Shown one piece after another: positions 39,461-49,300 of a stretch of DNA of 57,881 nucleotides (its first letter is position 1; each line of letters starts with the position of its first letter). Origin of the DNA: CAWUKT01 sp963923035 (GTDB taxonomy: Bacteria; Bacteroidota; Bacteroidia; J057; JADKCL01); assembly GCA_963923035.1 (NCBI GenBank), contig CAWUKT010000045.1:1-57881 (forward strand). The letters run 5' to 3'. The notes below the pieces were generated by a model that was given only the letters and a program-made list of their open reading frames with translations, did no database searches and was not told the DNA's origin. The translations under genes were made by a program, and so were the position numbers.

Positions 39461-40479
39461 AAAGGATCGGCAATCAGGACCTTGGTATTGGGGCCAGCGA
39501 GGTCATTGACCTGGATGCGCTGGACCGAGTCGACATTGTTGGGTTTCCACCAGAGGCTCATGGCTTCGTCCCCGCCGTGGGAAAGGGCAATATGGCCCGG
39601 ATGGGCTTCGCCATCTTCGATGTAGAAGAGGAATTGACCGGCTTTAGGCGTCGTGTCCGGATATTCGGGAAGACCCGCCTGGTAACCGAGTTGCTGCCAG
39701 ATCAATACATTGGCATTGACGCCGCCTGCGAGAGCCGTTTGATAGAAGTTGCGGATATAATCGCCATCAATTTCACCAGCGAGGAAGGCGGCATAAAGCA
39801 CGCTTTCCCAGCAGTTCATGGTGGTGTCGGTACCTACTGGCGTATCATTACCTTGGGTGACAAAATGGTCGTAGAAGTTGTTGCCAGTGGGATTTTGCCA
39901 TTTTTGAGAACCCTCCGTGAGGGCATTCATGATCAGAACAAGATCGTTGCCCCGGAATTTATCCCGAATGGCGTCCATCTGGGTCTGGTCGTTCAAAATG
40001 GCTTGGCGTTCAGCAGTTGTTTTTCCTTCGATTTCAGCGAGAAATGCCTTTGGATCGCTACCGAAGATGGCTCCTATTGCAGCTCCACCTATTCCTCCAA
40101 TGATGGCTCCCGGAATCACACCGAGTGGTCCAGCCAGGTGGCCTCCAACCATTCCTCCAAATCCAGCCCCGACGGCTGCTCCTCCGATGACGTCATCAGC
40201 GTCTCGTTGGACCAAGCTACCACCATCTCCCGGCTTCATCTGTACAGGGGCACTAATATTGGCAGAATTCTGAAGGGCTGAAAGCTGCTGTACCTGTGAA
40301 CTTGAATTGGCGGCAGATTGAAGGCTACGCAGCTGGCTGACCTGGGGGCTGTTGTTGGCGGCTTCCTGGGCTTTTAATTGGGTCGCAGCGCCGGGAGCTT
40401 GGAGGCTGTTCGTAACTGGGCCAGATTCTGTATCGACCTGCTGCTGAACCGGACTTGCGTGAGAAAGTTGGTGTGACAT
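39454..40479 (-). CDS. putative injection-system effector: repeat-rich N-terminus, glycine zipper, NlpC/P60-like domain
   Basis: 341 residues, no signal peptide. Residues about 35-80 hold three imperfect 16-residue repeats (QLKAQEAANNSPQVS, QLRSLQSAANSSSQVQ, QLSALQNSANISAPVQ) followed by VQRD. This Gln/Asn/Ser style is typical of N-termini of proteins linked to extracellular contractile injection systems and DUF4157 proteins. Residues about 99-140 are a Gly-rich zipper (GGAAVGAGFGGMVGG, GAIIGGIGGAAIGAIFG). The C-terminal domain has Cys223 in MNCWESVLYAAF and His296 in HPGHIALSHGG, spaced as in NlpC/P60-CHAP cysteine peptidases. It overlaps a lipoprotein gene. Effector role is inference. Confidence 0.7.
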   Translation of the reverse strand: MSHQLSHASPVQQQVDTESGPVTNSLQAPGAATQLKAQEAANNSPQVSQLRSLQSAANSSSQVQQLSALQNSANISAPVQMKPGDGGSLVQRDADDVIGGAAVGAGFGGMVGGHLAGPLGVIPGAIIGGIGGAAIGAIFGSDPKAFLAEIEGKTTAERQAILNDQTQMDAIRDKFRGNDLVLIMNALTEGSQKWQNPTGNNFYDHFVTQGNDTPVGTDTTMNCWESVLYAAFLAGEIDGDYIRNFYQTALAGGVNANVLIWQQLGYQAGLPEYPDTTPKAGQFLFYIEDGEAHPGHIALSHGGDEAMSLWWKPNNVDSVQRIQVNDLAGPNTKVLIADPLW

Positions 40480-40627
40480 TAGATGCTTGGTGATTTTTTG
40501 CTGTTTTGCGAGAGTAGTAAACCTCTCTTTGGCTCGGGCAAAACTAGCTCAAAGATACTCCAACTCCTATCTTTTGTGTCGTACCAGAGACGATGGAGCG
40601 TTTAAATGGAGGATCGAATGGGAAAGG

Positions 40628-41461
40628 TCAGCCGAGATTCGCAGAAATAAACTCCCACATACGGTCCAGAACCTTCTGTTTGTCCACTTCGTTGTGGATT
40701 TCATGCCGGAGGCCCGGATAGTCTTCAAAGGTGGCCTTGCCCTTCGAGTTTTCCGCGAATTGGCGGGATCCCTCGGGGCTGGTGATCTGGTCTTCGGCCC
40801 CGTGGAGGACGAGGGTGGGAACGCCCACCGTATGCGCGTGCTCGATGGCATATTGGCCGGCTGCGTCGCTTTTCACAAAGGCTCCCGCGGTAATCTTGCC
40901 GTGAACCAGGGGATCCTTGATATAGGCCTCTCCCACAGCCGCATCGGTACTCAACTGGGACTCGTCGATTTGGTTGTTGTTCGAAAAAGCGGGGTAAATG
41001 GAATTCATCAAGCGGGCGACGGCGGCGAGGAAGGGAGAAGGTTGCTGGGCTTTGGGGAGCAATAGCCAGGGGCCGGTCAGGATGGCGCAATTGACAGGGG
41101 GAAGGCGGCGGATCAAATAATTGGAGAGGATATTCCCGCCCCAACTGTGGCCGTAGAGGACTTCCGGTACATCGCCAAACGTCTTTTTGGCGTGGGCCCG
41201 GACCAGGTCCAATTCCTCCAACAGGTCGTCATAACGGCTGTAATGGCCCCGCTGGCCCGATGACCTTCCGTGGCCCTGGTGGTCGAAACTGACGAACCCA
41301 AAGCCTTTGGAGTTGAAGAATTCAGCTACGTGGTAGTACCGTTCTCCATGCTCCCCCAGACCGTGGCTGTGCACGATATATCCCTTCGCCGCGTCGGCGG
41401 GTGCCCATTGGTAACCCACCAATTCGATACCGTTTTTCAGAGAGACCTTGAACCTTTCCAT
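40628..41461 (-). CDS. alpha/beta hydrolase (monoacylglycerol lipase-like)
   Basis: 277 residues from ATG 41461 (MERFKVSLKNG); an ATG nine codons upstream (41488) is also possible. Serine-hydrolase features: oxyanion-hole HSHGLGEHGERY, nucleophile elbow GHSWGG (GxSxG), Asp in HGAEDQITSP, His in GLRHEIHNE. The FDHQGHGRSSGQRGHYSRYDDLLEEL segment is typical of monoglyceride lipase/lysophospholipase proteins. Cytoplasmic. It is divergent from glpK, which suits a lipase whose product is glycerol, though the substrate is not proven. Confidence 0.88.
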   Translation of the reverse strand: MERFKVSLKNGIELVGYQWAPADAAKGYIVHSHGLGEHGERYYHVAEFFNSKGFGFVSFDHQGHGRSSGQRGHYSRYDDLLEELDLVRAHAKKTFGDVPEVLYGHSWGGNILSNYLIRRLPPVNCAILTGPWLLLPKAQQPSPFLAAVARLMNSIYPAFSNNNQIDESQLSTDAAVGEAYIKDPLVHGKITAGAFVKSDAAGQYAIEHAHTVGVPTLVLHGAEDQITSPEGSRQFAENSKGKATFEDYPGLRHEIHNEVDKQKVLDRMWEFISANLG

Positions 41462-41516
41462 AGCAACTGATTTTGATAACGACTCCATTAGAATGCTCCA
41501 ACCTACTAAAATTTAA

Positions 41517-41528
41517 TATGCATGCATA
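41517..41528. promoter_or_regulatory. 12-bp perfect palindrome between lipase and glpK genes
   Basis: TATGCATGCATA is a perfect palindrome in the 102-bp divergent spacer, flanked by similar ACTAAAATTT and ACTAAATTT words. A TAATTTTC box near 41548, close to TAnnTTTG, lies just before the glpK ATG. The palindrome could be an operator for one or both genes; no regulator gene is adjacent. Confidence 0.4.
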
Positions 41529-41563
41529 CTAAATTTCCCTTTTTTTCTTAATTTTCTGCACCT

Positions 41564-43066
41564 ATGACCAAGGTAATCCTTGCCCTCGACCAGGGTACCA
41601 CCAGCAGTAGGGCCGTGCTATTTGACCACGACGCCCACATCATCGCGATGTCCCAGAAAGAATTCACCCAGCACTACCCCAAGGCGGGCTGGGTGGAACA
41701 CGACGCCAATGAAATCTGGGCCACCCAGTTGGCGGTAATGCGGGAGGTGCTGGAAAAAGCCAGCCTGACCGCCCACGATGTCGAGGCCATCGGGATCACC
41801 AACCAACGCGAGACCACGTTGCTATGGGACCGGAAGACGGGCGAGCCCGTCCACCGCGCCATCGTTTGGCAGGACCGCCGCACGGCCGCCATCTGCGATG
41901 CCCTAAAGGCCGATGGCCGCGAATCCCAAATCCGGGACAAAACCGGACTGGTCGTCGATTCCTATTTTTCCGGCACCAAGATCAAGTGGATCCTGGACCA
42001 GTATCCCTACCTCCGGTCCCGCGCCGAGAAGGGCGAATTGGCCTTTGGAACCGTCGATTCCTGGCTCATCTGGAAACTCACCAATGGCCAGGTCCACGCC
42101 ACCGATTATTCCAATGCCAGCCGCACCCTCCTCTACAACATCTCCGACCTGAAATGGGACCCGGAACTGTTGGAATGGCTGGACATTCCGGCGGGCATCC
42201 TGCCCGAAGTCCGGAATTCGTCGGGTGATTTTGGGACGACGTCTGCCGAAATTTTCCCCGAAACGGGAATTCCGATTCGGGGTGTCGCCGGAGACCAGCA
42301 GGCCGCCTTGTTCGGACAAGCCTGTTTTGAGCCGGGAATGGCCAAGAATACCTATGGCACCGGTTGTTTCATGCTGATGAATACCGGGAATGACCGCTGC
42401 GTGTCCGAGGCCGGATTGTTGACGACGATTGCCTGGGGGCTGGATGGGAAGGTCGAATATGCCCTGGAAGGCTCCATCTTCATCGCCGGGGCTGCCGTCC
42501 AGTGGCTGCGGGATGGCCTGCGCATCTTCGATGAGGCCCGCGATTCCGAGTACTACGCCAACAAGGTATCCGACACCGATGGCGTGTACGTGGTGCCCGC
42601 TTTTGCGGGCTTGGGGGCGCCCTACTGGGACATGTATGCCCGGGGAGCCATGTTTGGCCTGACCCGCGGCACCACCAAGGCCCATATCATCCGGGCGACA
42701 TTGGAAGCGATTGCCTACCAGACCCGCGACGTCCTCAATGCCATGGAAACCGATTCTGGCGTGCATTTGAAAGCGTTGAGGGTGGATGGAGGCGCAACCG
42801 AGAACAATTTCCTCATGCAGTTCCAATCTGATGTTCTGGGAGTTCCCGTCGAGCGACCGGAAATTCTGGAGACCACGGCGTTGGGAGCGGCCTATTTGGC
42901 CGGGATTGCGACGGGGTACTGGAAAAAGGAAGAGACCCGGAACAATTGGAAGCGGGACGAAGAGTTCCAGCCGAAAATGGAGGAGGAGAAAAAAGAAAAG
43001 CTGTACGCGGGGTGGAAAAAAGCAGTCTCCCGGTCAATGGATTGGGAAGAGGGAAGCAGCAAGTAA
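41564..43066 (+). CDS. glpK: glycerol kinase
   Basis: 500 residues, full length. It phosphorylates glycerol to sn-glycerol-3-phosphate in the cytoplasm. FGGY-kinase signatures: ALDQGTTSSRAVLFD, IGITNQRETTLLWDRKTGEP, WQDRRTA, KNTYGTGCFMLMNTG, LEGSIFIAGAAVQWLRDGL, PAFAGLGAPYWDMYARG and LRVDGGATENNFLMQFQSDVL. It is followed 34 bases later by glpD, so the pair is an operon for glycerol use. No glpF facilitator or glpR regulator is found in the window. Confidence 0.97.
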   Translation: MTKVILALDQGTTSSRAVLFDHDAHIIAMSQKEFTQHYPKAGWVEHDANEIWATQLAVMREVLEKASLTAHDVEAIGITNQRETTLLWDRKTGEPVHRAIVWQDRRTAAICDALKADGRESQIRDKTGLVVDSYFSGTKIKWILDQYPYLRSRAEKGELAFGTVDSWLIWKLTNGQVHATDYSNASRTLLYNISDLKWDPELLEWLDIPAGILPEVRNSSGDFGTTSAEIFPETGIPIRGVAGDQQAALFGQACFEPGMAKNTYGTGCFMLMNTGNDRCVSEAGLLTTIAWGLDGKVEYALEGSIFIAGAAVQWLRDGLRIFDEARDSEYYANKVSDTDGVYVVPAFAGLGAPYWDMYARGAMFGLTRGTTKAHIIRATLEAIAYQTRDVLNAMETDSGVHLKALRVDGGATENNFLMQFQSDVLGVPVERPEILETTALGAAYLAGIATGYWKKEETRNNWKRDEEFQPKMEEEKKEKLYAGWKKAVSRSMDWEEGSSK

Positions 43067-43100
43067 ACAAGATCATTGAGCAAAGTAGAAATATACGTTT

Positions 43101-44759
43101 ATGGAAATCAATTGCCTGGACAGTACCCAGCGTCCGGCGGTACGGGAGGCCCTGGCCTCCACCTCCTTTGATGTCTTGATCATTGGTGGAGGGATCACCG
43201 GGGCGGGAATCGCCCTGGATTGTGCCAGTCGGGGCTTGCGCACGGCATTGGTCGAAATGCAAGATTTCGGGGCCGGGACGAGTAGCCGCAGCACGAAGCT
43301 GATCCACGGAGGCTTGCGGTACCTCAAGCAGATGGAATTTCGCCTGGTGGCGGAAGTGGGGCGGGAGCGGGCGATCATCCACCGCAACGCGCCGCACGTG
43401 GTCATTCCGGAAGGCATGCTGCTCCCGGTGGTCGAGGGCGGAACCTACGGCAAACTCGGCGTGTCCGTCGGCCTCTGGATGTACGACGCCATGGCCCGCG
43501 TGAAGCGGGAAGAGCGCCGCGTCATGCTCAACCGTACGGAGGCGCTCGAAGCCGAGCCCTTGCTCGGCACCAATGGCCTGAAAGGCGCGGGGCTGTACAG
43601 CGAGTACCGCACCGACGACGCCCGCCTGACCATGGAAGTCACCAAGACAGCCGTGGAGCAGGGCGCCATTTGCTTCAACTATTGCCGGGCCATCGAGCTG
43701 ATCTATGAAGATGGCCGGGTCCGGGGCGCCGTCGTCCAGGACCAACTGAGCGGTGAGCAGGTCTCTATCCACGCGACCGAGGTCGTCAATGCAGCCGGTC
43801 CCTGGGTGGACGAGGTCCGCAACCTCGACGAATCCCTCTACGGCAAGCGCCTCCACCATACCAAGGGTGTCCACCTGGTGGTGTCCCACAAGCAATTGCC
43901 CCTCCGCCAATCGGTCTATTTTGACATCTCCGACGGTCGGATGATGTTCGCCATTCCCCGCGGTAAGACGACCTACCTCGGCACCACCGATACGACCTAT
44001 ACCACTGATCCCGTGGCTCCTTATTGCACCCGGGAGGATGCAGATTACCTGCTGGAAGCCACAAACAAGATGTTCCCCGCCGCGAACCTGACCCTGGAAG
44101 ATGTCCGCAGTACCTGGTCGGGCATCCGGCCGCTGATCCACGAGGACGGGAAATCGCCTTCCGAGTTGAGCCGGAAGGATGAGATCATCCACGCCCCCTC
44201 GAAATTGATCACGATTGCCGGAGGAAAGTTGACCGGGTTCCGGAAGATGGCCCAGCGGGTCTCCGACCTGGTCATGGAGCGCCTGATTGATGCGGGCGCC
44301 AAAAATACCCGGCAGGATTGCCGGACGGACAAGATTCAGTTGAGTGGGGGAGACCTGGGCGGAAAATTGCTTTCGGCCTATGCCGAGGCGGTGGCCCATG
44401 AGCGGGGCTGGGACCATGAACAATTTGCGTATTGGGCGGGGCTGTACGGTAGCAATGCGGTCGCGATCTTTGAGGATGCGGCCGATTTCAGCGACGAAGC
44501 GCTGTTTCGGGCGGCGGTGCGGTACAGTGTCCGCTCCGAAGCCAATTGCAATGACGGCGATTTCCTGATCCGGCGGACCGGGATGTTGTACTTCGAACGG
44601 GACCGCGTCGCTGCGGTCCGGGAGTGGATCGAGCAGGAATTGGATTCGCTGCTCGGCCCGGATGCGCGCAGCAGCGCGGAGTTTGAGCGGGAGTACGCGG
44701 CTGTGGTGGCCTTCCGGGAGGAAGGGGCAAGTGTTCCGCCCCAATTGGAGCGGACCTGA
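43101..44759 (+). CDS. glpD: FAD-dependent glycerol-3-phosphate dehydrogenase
   Basis: 552 residues. It oxidises glycerol-3-phosphate to dihydroxyacetone phosphate and passes electrons to the quinone pool at the inner membrane. FAD-binding dinucleotide motif GGGITGAGIALDCASRGL (about 30-47), GTSSRSTKLIHGGLRYL, then a C-terminal alpha-helical domain of the DAO_C type (about 400-540). Start ATG 43101 gives MEINCLDSTQRP. Directly downstream of glpK in the same operon. Confidence 0.96.
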   Translation: MEINCLDSTQRPAVREALASTSFDVLIIGGGITGAGIALDCASRGLRTALVEMQDFGAGTSSRSTKLIHGGLRYLKQMEFRLVAEVGRERAIIHRNAPHVVIPEGMLLPVVEGGTYGKLGVSVGLWMYDAMARVKREERRVMLNRTEALEAEPLLGTNGLKGAGLYSEYRTDDARLTMEVTKTAVEQGAICFNYCRAIELIYEDGRVRGAVVQDQLSGEQVSIHATEVVNAAGPWVDEVRNLDESLYGKRLHHTKGVHLVVSHKQLPLRQSVYFDISDGRMMFAIPRGKTTYLGTTDTTYTTDPVAPYCTREDADYLLEATNKMFPAANLTLEDVRSTWSGIRPLIHEDGKSPSELSRKDEIIHAPSKLITIAGGKLTGFRKMAQRVSDLVMERLIDAGAKNTRQDCRTDKIQLSGGDLGGKLLSAYAEAVAHERGWDHEQFAYWAGLYGSNAVAIFEDAADFSDEALFRAAVRYSVRSEANCNDGDFLIRRTGMLYFERDRVAAVREWIEQELDSLLGPDARSSAEFEREYAAVVAFREEGASVPPQLERT

Positions 44760-44917
44760 AGGGGCGGCCGCTGAGCGGTCACAAAGGCCATTTTTACATC
44801 TTTTTCAAAAAAATGGACGTTCAGCGTACGGGATCAATTGTTCTGCATTGTCCTTATTCAAAAAAATGAATATTTTGAAGTCCGGGTTAAATGCAATAAT
44901 TGGAAAAACAAAGCGAT

Positions 44918-45385
44918 ATGAGTACGATCCACGCCCTTCTGGACGAATACGGAGAAAGCCACCAGAACAAAACCAACAAAACCATTCATTGGATTTGTGT
45001 GCCATCCATCATGGTCAGCCTCATCGGTTTGCTGTGGGCCATCCCCGTACCGGCGCTGACCGACATCAGCCCCTTCCTGAACATCGGGACCATTTTCATT
45101 TCCCTGGCCTTCATTTACTATATTGTCCTTTCCATCCCGCTCACCCTGGGCATGGTCATGGTCGCCCTCGGCATGGTGGTCGCCAACTACTTCATTGCGC
45201 AGGTCGCCGGCTCCTACATGTGGCTCGTTTCCATTGGCATATTCGCCGTGGCGTGGGTCGGGCAATTCATCGGCCACAACATTGAAGGCAAAAAACCCAG
45301 TTTCCTCAAGGATTTACAATTCCTCCTGATTGGCCCGATGTGGCTGTTGAGCTTCATCTACCGCCAACTCGGGATCAAGTACTGA
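44918..45385 (+). CDS. Mpo1-like (DUF962) membrane protein
   Basis: 155 residues from ATG 44918 (MSTIHALLDEYGESHQNK); an upstream TTG at 44900 is less likely. The N-terminal YGESHQNKTNKTIHWICVP block with its His residues, and the later GHNIEGKKPSFLKDLQFLLIGPMWLL block, are the hallmark of DUF962/Mpo1 proteins. Yeast Mpo1 is an Fe(II)-dependent dioxygenase of 2-hydroxy fatty acids. About four transmembrane helices lie between the two His motifs. It follows glpD by about 160 bases; function in bacteria is not established. Confidence 0.88.
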   Translation: MSTIHALLDEYGESHQNKTNKTIHWICVPSIMVSLIGLLWAIPVPALTDISPFLNIGTIFISLAFIYYIVLSIPLTLGMVMVALGMVVANYFIAQVAGSYMWLVSIGIFAVAWVGQFIGHNIEGKKPSFLKDLQFLLIGPMWLLSFIYRQLGIKY

Positions 45386-45421
45386 AACCTACCTACTTAC
45401 TCTTTTTCAATACCTCCGAAG

Positions 45422-46276
45422 ATGCTTAGAAAACTTCGCTACCTGCTCCTTTTGGCTTTTCTTTTCCCGCTCCTCCTTCCCGCGCAAGACGCTAAGACCA
45501 TTGTCAATCGATCCATCCAATCCATGCGCAATACCAAGACGCTCAAGGGGATGATCAACCGGCAGGAACGGGTCAAGGGGAAAATGGAAGAAGGCAAACT
45601 CTATTTCAAGATGACACCGAATCCCTACCAGGTGTACGTCTACAACTACGCGCCGGATGAAGGGACCGAGGTCCTCTTCAAAACGGGCTGGAACAACAAC
45701 AAGGCCTATATTTTTCCCAACAAGTTCCCCTTCATCAATGTCAGCTTCAAACCGCTCTCGAATACCTTGTTGAAGGGGCGCCACCATTCCATTTACGACG
45801 TCGGCTTCACCTATACCCTCAAGGTCGTGGAGCATGTGATGGAGAAATACGGGGACGATTTTGACAAGTACGTTACCCTTCAGCCGGAGGTGAATTACCG
45901 GGGACAGGCCTGCTACGTGGTCCAGATCGATTATGACGAGTACGCCTACGAGGATTATGTGGTGGAGCAAGGGGAAAACATCGTGGACATCGACCAGAAG
46001 CTGCGGGTTCCGGCCTACAAAATCATCGAGATCAACGATGGCATCAATGATATTTGGGATGTGAAGGCCGGGCAAACGATCAAGGTGCCGAATGTCTATG
46101 CTTCCAAGGTCGTGTTCTTCATCGACAAGAAGGATTACCTTCCCTTGGTCCAGGTGGTCTACGATGACGAAGGTCTCTTTGAGCGTTACGAATACTCCCA
46201 GTTGGAATACAATCCTCCCATTGATCCGGGCGAGTTTACCCCCGAATGGGACGAATACATGTTCAAGAAGAAGTAA
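45422..46276 (+). CDS. DUF1571-type secreted LolA-like protein
   Basis: 284 residues with signal peptide MLRKLRYLLLLAFLFPLLLPAQ. The mature protein resembles DUF1571 proteins, which have a LolA-like half-barrel: MRNTKTLKGMINRQERVKGKMEEGKLYFKM, then Y/V-rich strands, FIDKKDYLPLVQVVYDDEGLFERYEYSQL near the end. Inserted at about residues 195-230 is a LysM-like stretch (YKIIEINDGINDIWDVKAGQTIKVP), which is unusual. Probably periplasmic; function unknown. A bidirectional terminator follows. Confidence 0.75.
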   Translation: MLRKLRYLLLLAFLFPLLLPAQDAKTIVNRSIQSMRNTKTLKGMINRQERVKGKMEEGKLYFKMTPNPYQVYVYNYAPDEGTEVLFKTGWNNNKAYIFPNKFPFINVSFKPLSNTLLKGRHHSIYDVGFTYTLKVVEHVMEKYGDDFDKYVTLQPEVNYRGQACYVVQIDYDEYAYEDYVVEQGENIVDIDQKLRVPAYKIIEINDGINDIWDVKAGQTIKVPNVYASKVVFFIDKKDYLPLVQVVYDDEGLFERYEYSQLEYNPPIDPGEFTPEWDEYMFKKK

Positions 46277-46291
46277 TTCTTCCCCCAACCA

Positions 46292-46327
46292 AAAAGCCTG
46301 GCGAGGACCATTCTCCGCCAGGCTTTT
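46292..46327. terminator. bidirectional terminator
   Basis: AAAAGCCTGGCG (46292-46303) and CGCCAGGCTTTT (46316-46327) are perfect 12-bp reverse complements around a 12-nt loop, with A and T runs at the ends. It can end both the DUF1571 gene (plus) and the giant adhesin gene (minus). Confidence 0.88.
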
Positions 46328-46347
46328 CATTTAGAGCCAGCTCTTTT

Positions 46348-49300
46348 CTACCGCACCAAGGTCACGTCCCCGGCGTATTCCTTGTCGCCCACCTCTACGC
46401 GGTAGTAGTAGGTGCCTTCCGGTACTTCCACACCCGATTCATTCTGCCCATTCCAACCCTGCGTCTTGTTGTTGGAGTCGTAGAGCTTCACGCCCCAGCG
46501 GTCAAAGATTTGCAGCACATAGGGCTGGCTACCGCTGTAATCGGGCCGGAAAAGGTCGTTGATGCCGTCCGCATTGGGGGAGAAGACGTTCGGGATGAAC
46601 AGTTGCGGGATCAGGATCACATAGGGACCGTGCTGCACCGTATCCACACAGCCTTCGGGGCTGGAAGCCACCAGGCTGACATAATAGGTGCCTTCGGCCG
46701 TATAGGTATGGCTCGGATTGTCGAGGTCGCTGAAAGTACCGTCGCCAAAGTCCCAACGGACCCAGGTAGCGTTTTCGCTCATGTCCGTGAACTGGACGCT
46801 GGTCGAGGGAATCACCAGCTCAGCTGGATAGGACGGATCGCTCATAAAATCCGCGATCGGGCCTTCTCCGACGATGACCTGGACCTCAGGCGCGCTGTCC
46901 TGGCAGAAGCCCGGACCAATGGCGAGCAGGGACACGGTATAGGTGCCCGGCGTCTCGTAGACATGCTCGGGATTCTGGATGTTCTGGACCAAACTGCCAT
47001 CGCCCAAGTCCCAGACGTAGTTCTCAGCGTCCTGCGAGATGTCGAGGAAGTTGACGGTCAGGGGCGCACAACCGGTCAGGGCCGATTGGATGAAGGCGGC
47101 CTCCGGACGCGGAATCACCTCGATGGTGATGTCAGCCGTGTCCACACATTTGCCTTCGGAGACGATGACAATATAATTTGTCGTGGTGTCGGGGGACGCC
47201 ATCGGCTCGGCTGCGGCCGGATTGCTGAGGCCATTCGGCGGCATCCACGTATAGGTCGCTCCGCCCAGACCGCCCGTGGCGTACAATTGGACGGAATCTT
47301 GCCCGCAGATCACGGTGGTATCGCCCGTGACTCCCGCAATGGGCTGGGGGTAGACCTGTACCAGCATGCTGTCGTAAGTCACACAATCCTCGTGGCGGAC
47401 TTCCAGATAGTAGAACTGGGAGGAAGGCGGCCAGACCTCGGGATTGTTGATGGTCGTATCGCTGATGAATTGGTTGGGAGACCAACCAAAGTAAACTTCA
47501 GAGGGGTTGGCGGGCTCGGTGCTGGTATAGAAGAACGTGCCCGTGATCATGATGGTATCGCCTTCACAGATTTCCACATTCCGTCCGGCCTCCGCGATGG
47601 GGGTAGGCTTGAGGAAAACCGTGACCGAATCCGGTCCCCCGACACAGCCCCACTCGGAGGTGGCGGTCAGGTAGAATTGGGTCGTACTGTCCGGCGTGGC
47701 GATGGGATCTTCCAGCGTCGAATCGTTGAGGTAGATGGCAGGCTCCCACGCGTAGATATAGCTCGTGGACGAATCTCCACCCGCGCTACCATTCAATTGC
47801 TGCGATGCCCCCAGACAAATTTCGGAGTCAATGCCAGCATCCACCGTGGGCAGGGTATGGACATTGATCCGCACCGTATCTCCGTAGCTGGGACAGCCGT
47901 TGGAGAAGACCGTGAGGATGTATTCGGTGGTAATGATAGGGGAAACCCAGGGGGACTGCGAAGTGGGCGTATTGACCGCTGTTACCGGGCTCCAGCTATA
48001 ATCGTACTGGGGCCCCGCTCCGAAGGCTGTGCCTTGTAGCTGCACGGAATCTCCGAGGCATAAGTCTATACTGTCCGCTGGTATATGCGCAATGGCCACC
48101 GGAACCGGATTCACATGGACTGTGACCGTCGCATTGGTATCCAGCGTCGTAAAATCGCTGGTACAGCCATTTCCGGCCGTCACGACTAAGGTATAGATCG
48201 TTGTACTGTCCGGTCGGGCAAATGGATTCTCAATGGTGGAACTGTTCAGTCCGGCTGCTGGCGTCCATTGGTACTGGTACGGGCCGAGGGCCTGGGTAAT
48301 GGTCGGGGTCAGGATTACCCCGGGCGCACTGTCGCCACAGATGAACATATCCGGTCCGGCATCCACCAAGGGCTTGGGCAGTTCGGTGACCAATACCGTG
48401 TCGACGTTGCTCAAACAGCCATTGGAACCGGTAATCTGAACGTAATATTCCGTCGTGGTATCCGGGTTGACGTGGGGATCATTATCATTGATCGAATCGA
48501 TACCGCAGAAAGTACTGGTCGAATCGCACCACCAGACGTAATAAAGCGGTGCCACGCCACCGGTAGCCAGGGCCGATATGCCGACCCCACCTTCGCCTTC
48601 ACAGAAGCTGGTATCGTTCGAGGCCGTCACCTGGGGCGAGGGCAAGACCGTCACCCGGGCCGTATCCGTTGCCACACATCCATTCCCCAGCGTCACATTG
48701 AAGATATAGTCAAATACACCGCCCTGGTTGAGCGTGATGAAGGGATCGGGAATGGTATCGTCACTCAGGCCGGTATTGGAAATCCACTGGTAGCTGCCGC
48801 CGGGGAAGGGAACCCCCAGGAGCTGCATGGTATCGCCACCGCAGAAGGTCAGGTCCGGACCGGCGTCCGAAGTCGGAAGGTCGTCGATCTGGAGGACCGC
48901 GGTATCCGCCGCGGAAGAGAAACACACGGAGTCGGTCACGATGACAATGATGTCCTCAATGCCCTCAACGGGGGGATCCAGGAAAGCATTGACCGGGACG
49001 TCAACAGAAGCGATGCCGGCAGGGAAGAAGACATTGCCGGAGAGGGGAGAATAGTCCAGTCCGTTCGTGGCCGAGCCGCCCACCGTATAGGAGAGGGTCG
49101 TGGGTTGGGAAATGTCACCCCCGCGGGAGAAGGTAAAGCCGCCGTTGATGCAATCCTCCACCAGGGTGGGGGAGTTGGGATCGTTGATATAGGGCTCTAC
49201 GTCTACGAATACCGGGTTGGAGGTACAGGAGATGCCGTTTTGCTCGAGGAATACCCCGGAGTCAAACGAGCCGTCGCCACCATCGGCGATGGCGATCTTG

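Noticed and set aside
42813..44744. 643-residue antisense frame over glpK/glpD
   Set aside because: Overlaps two certain genes, no motifs; shadow of GC-rich coding sequence.
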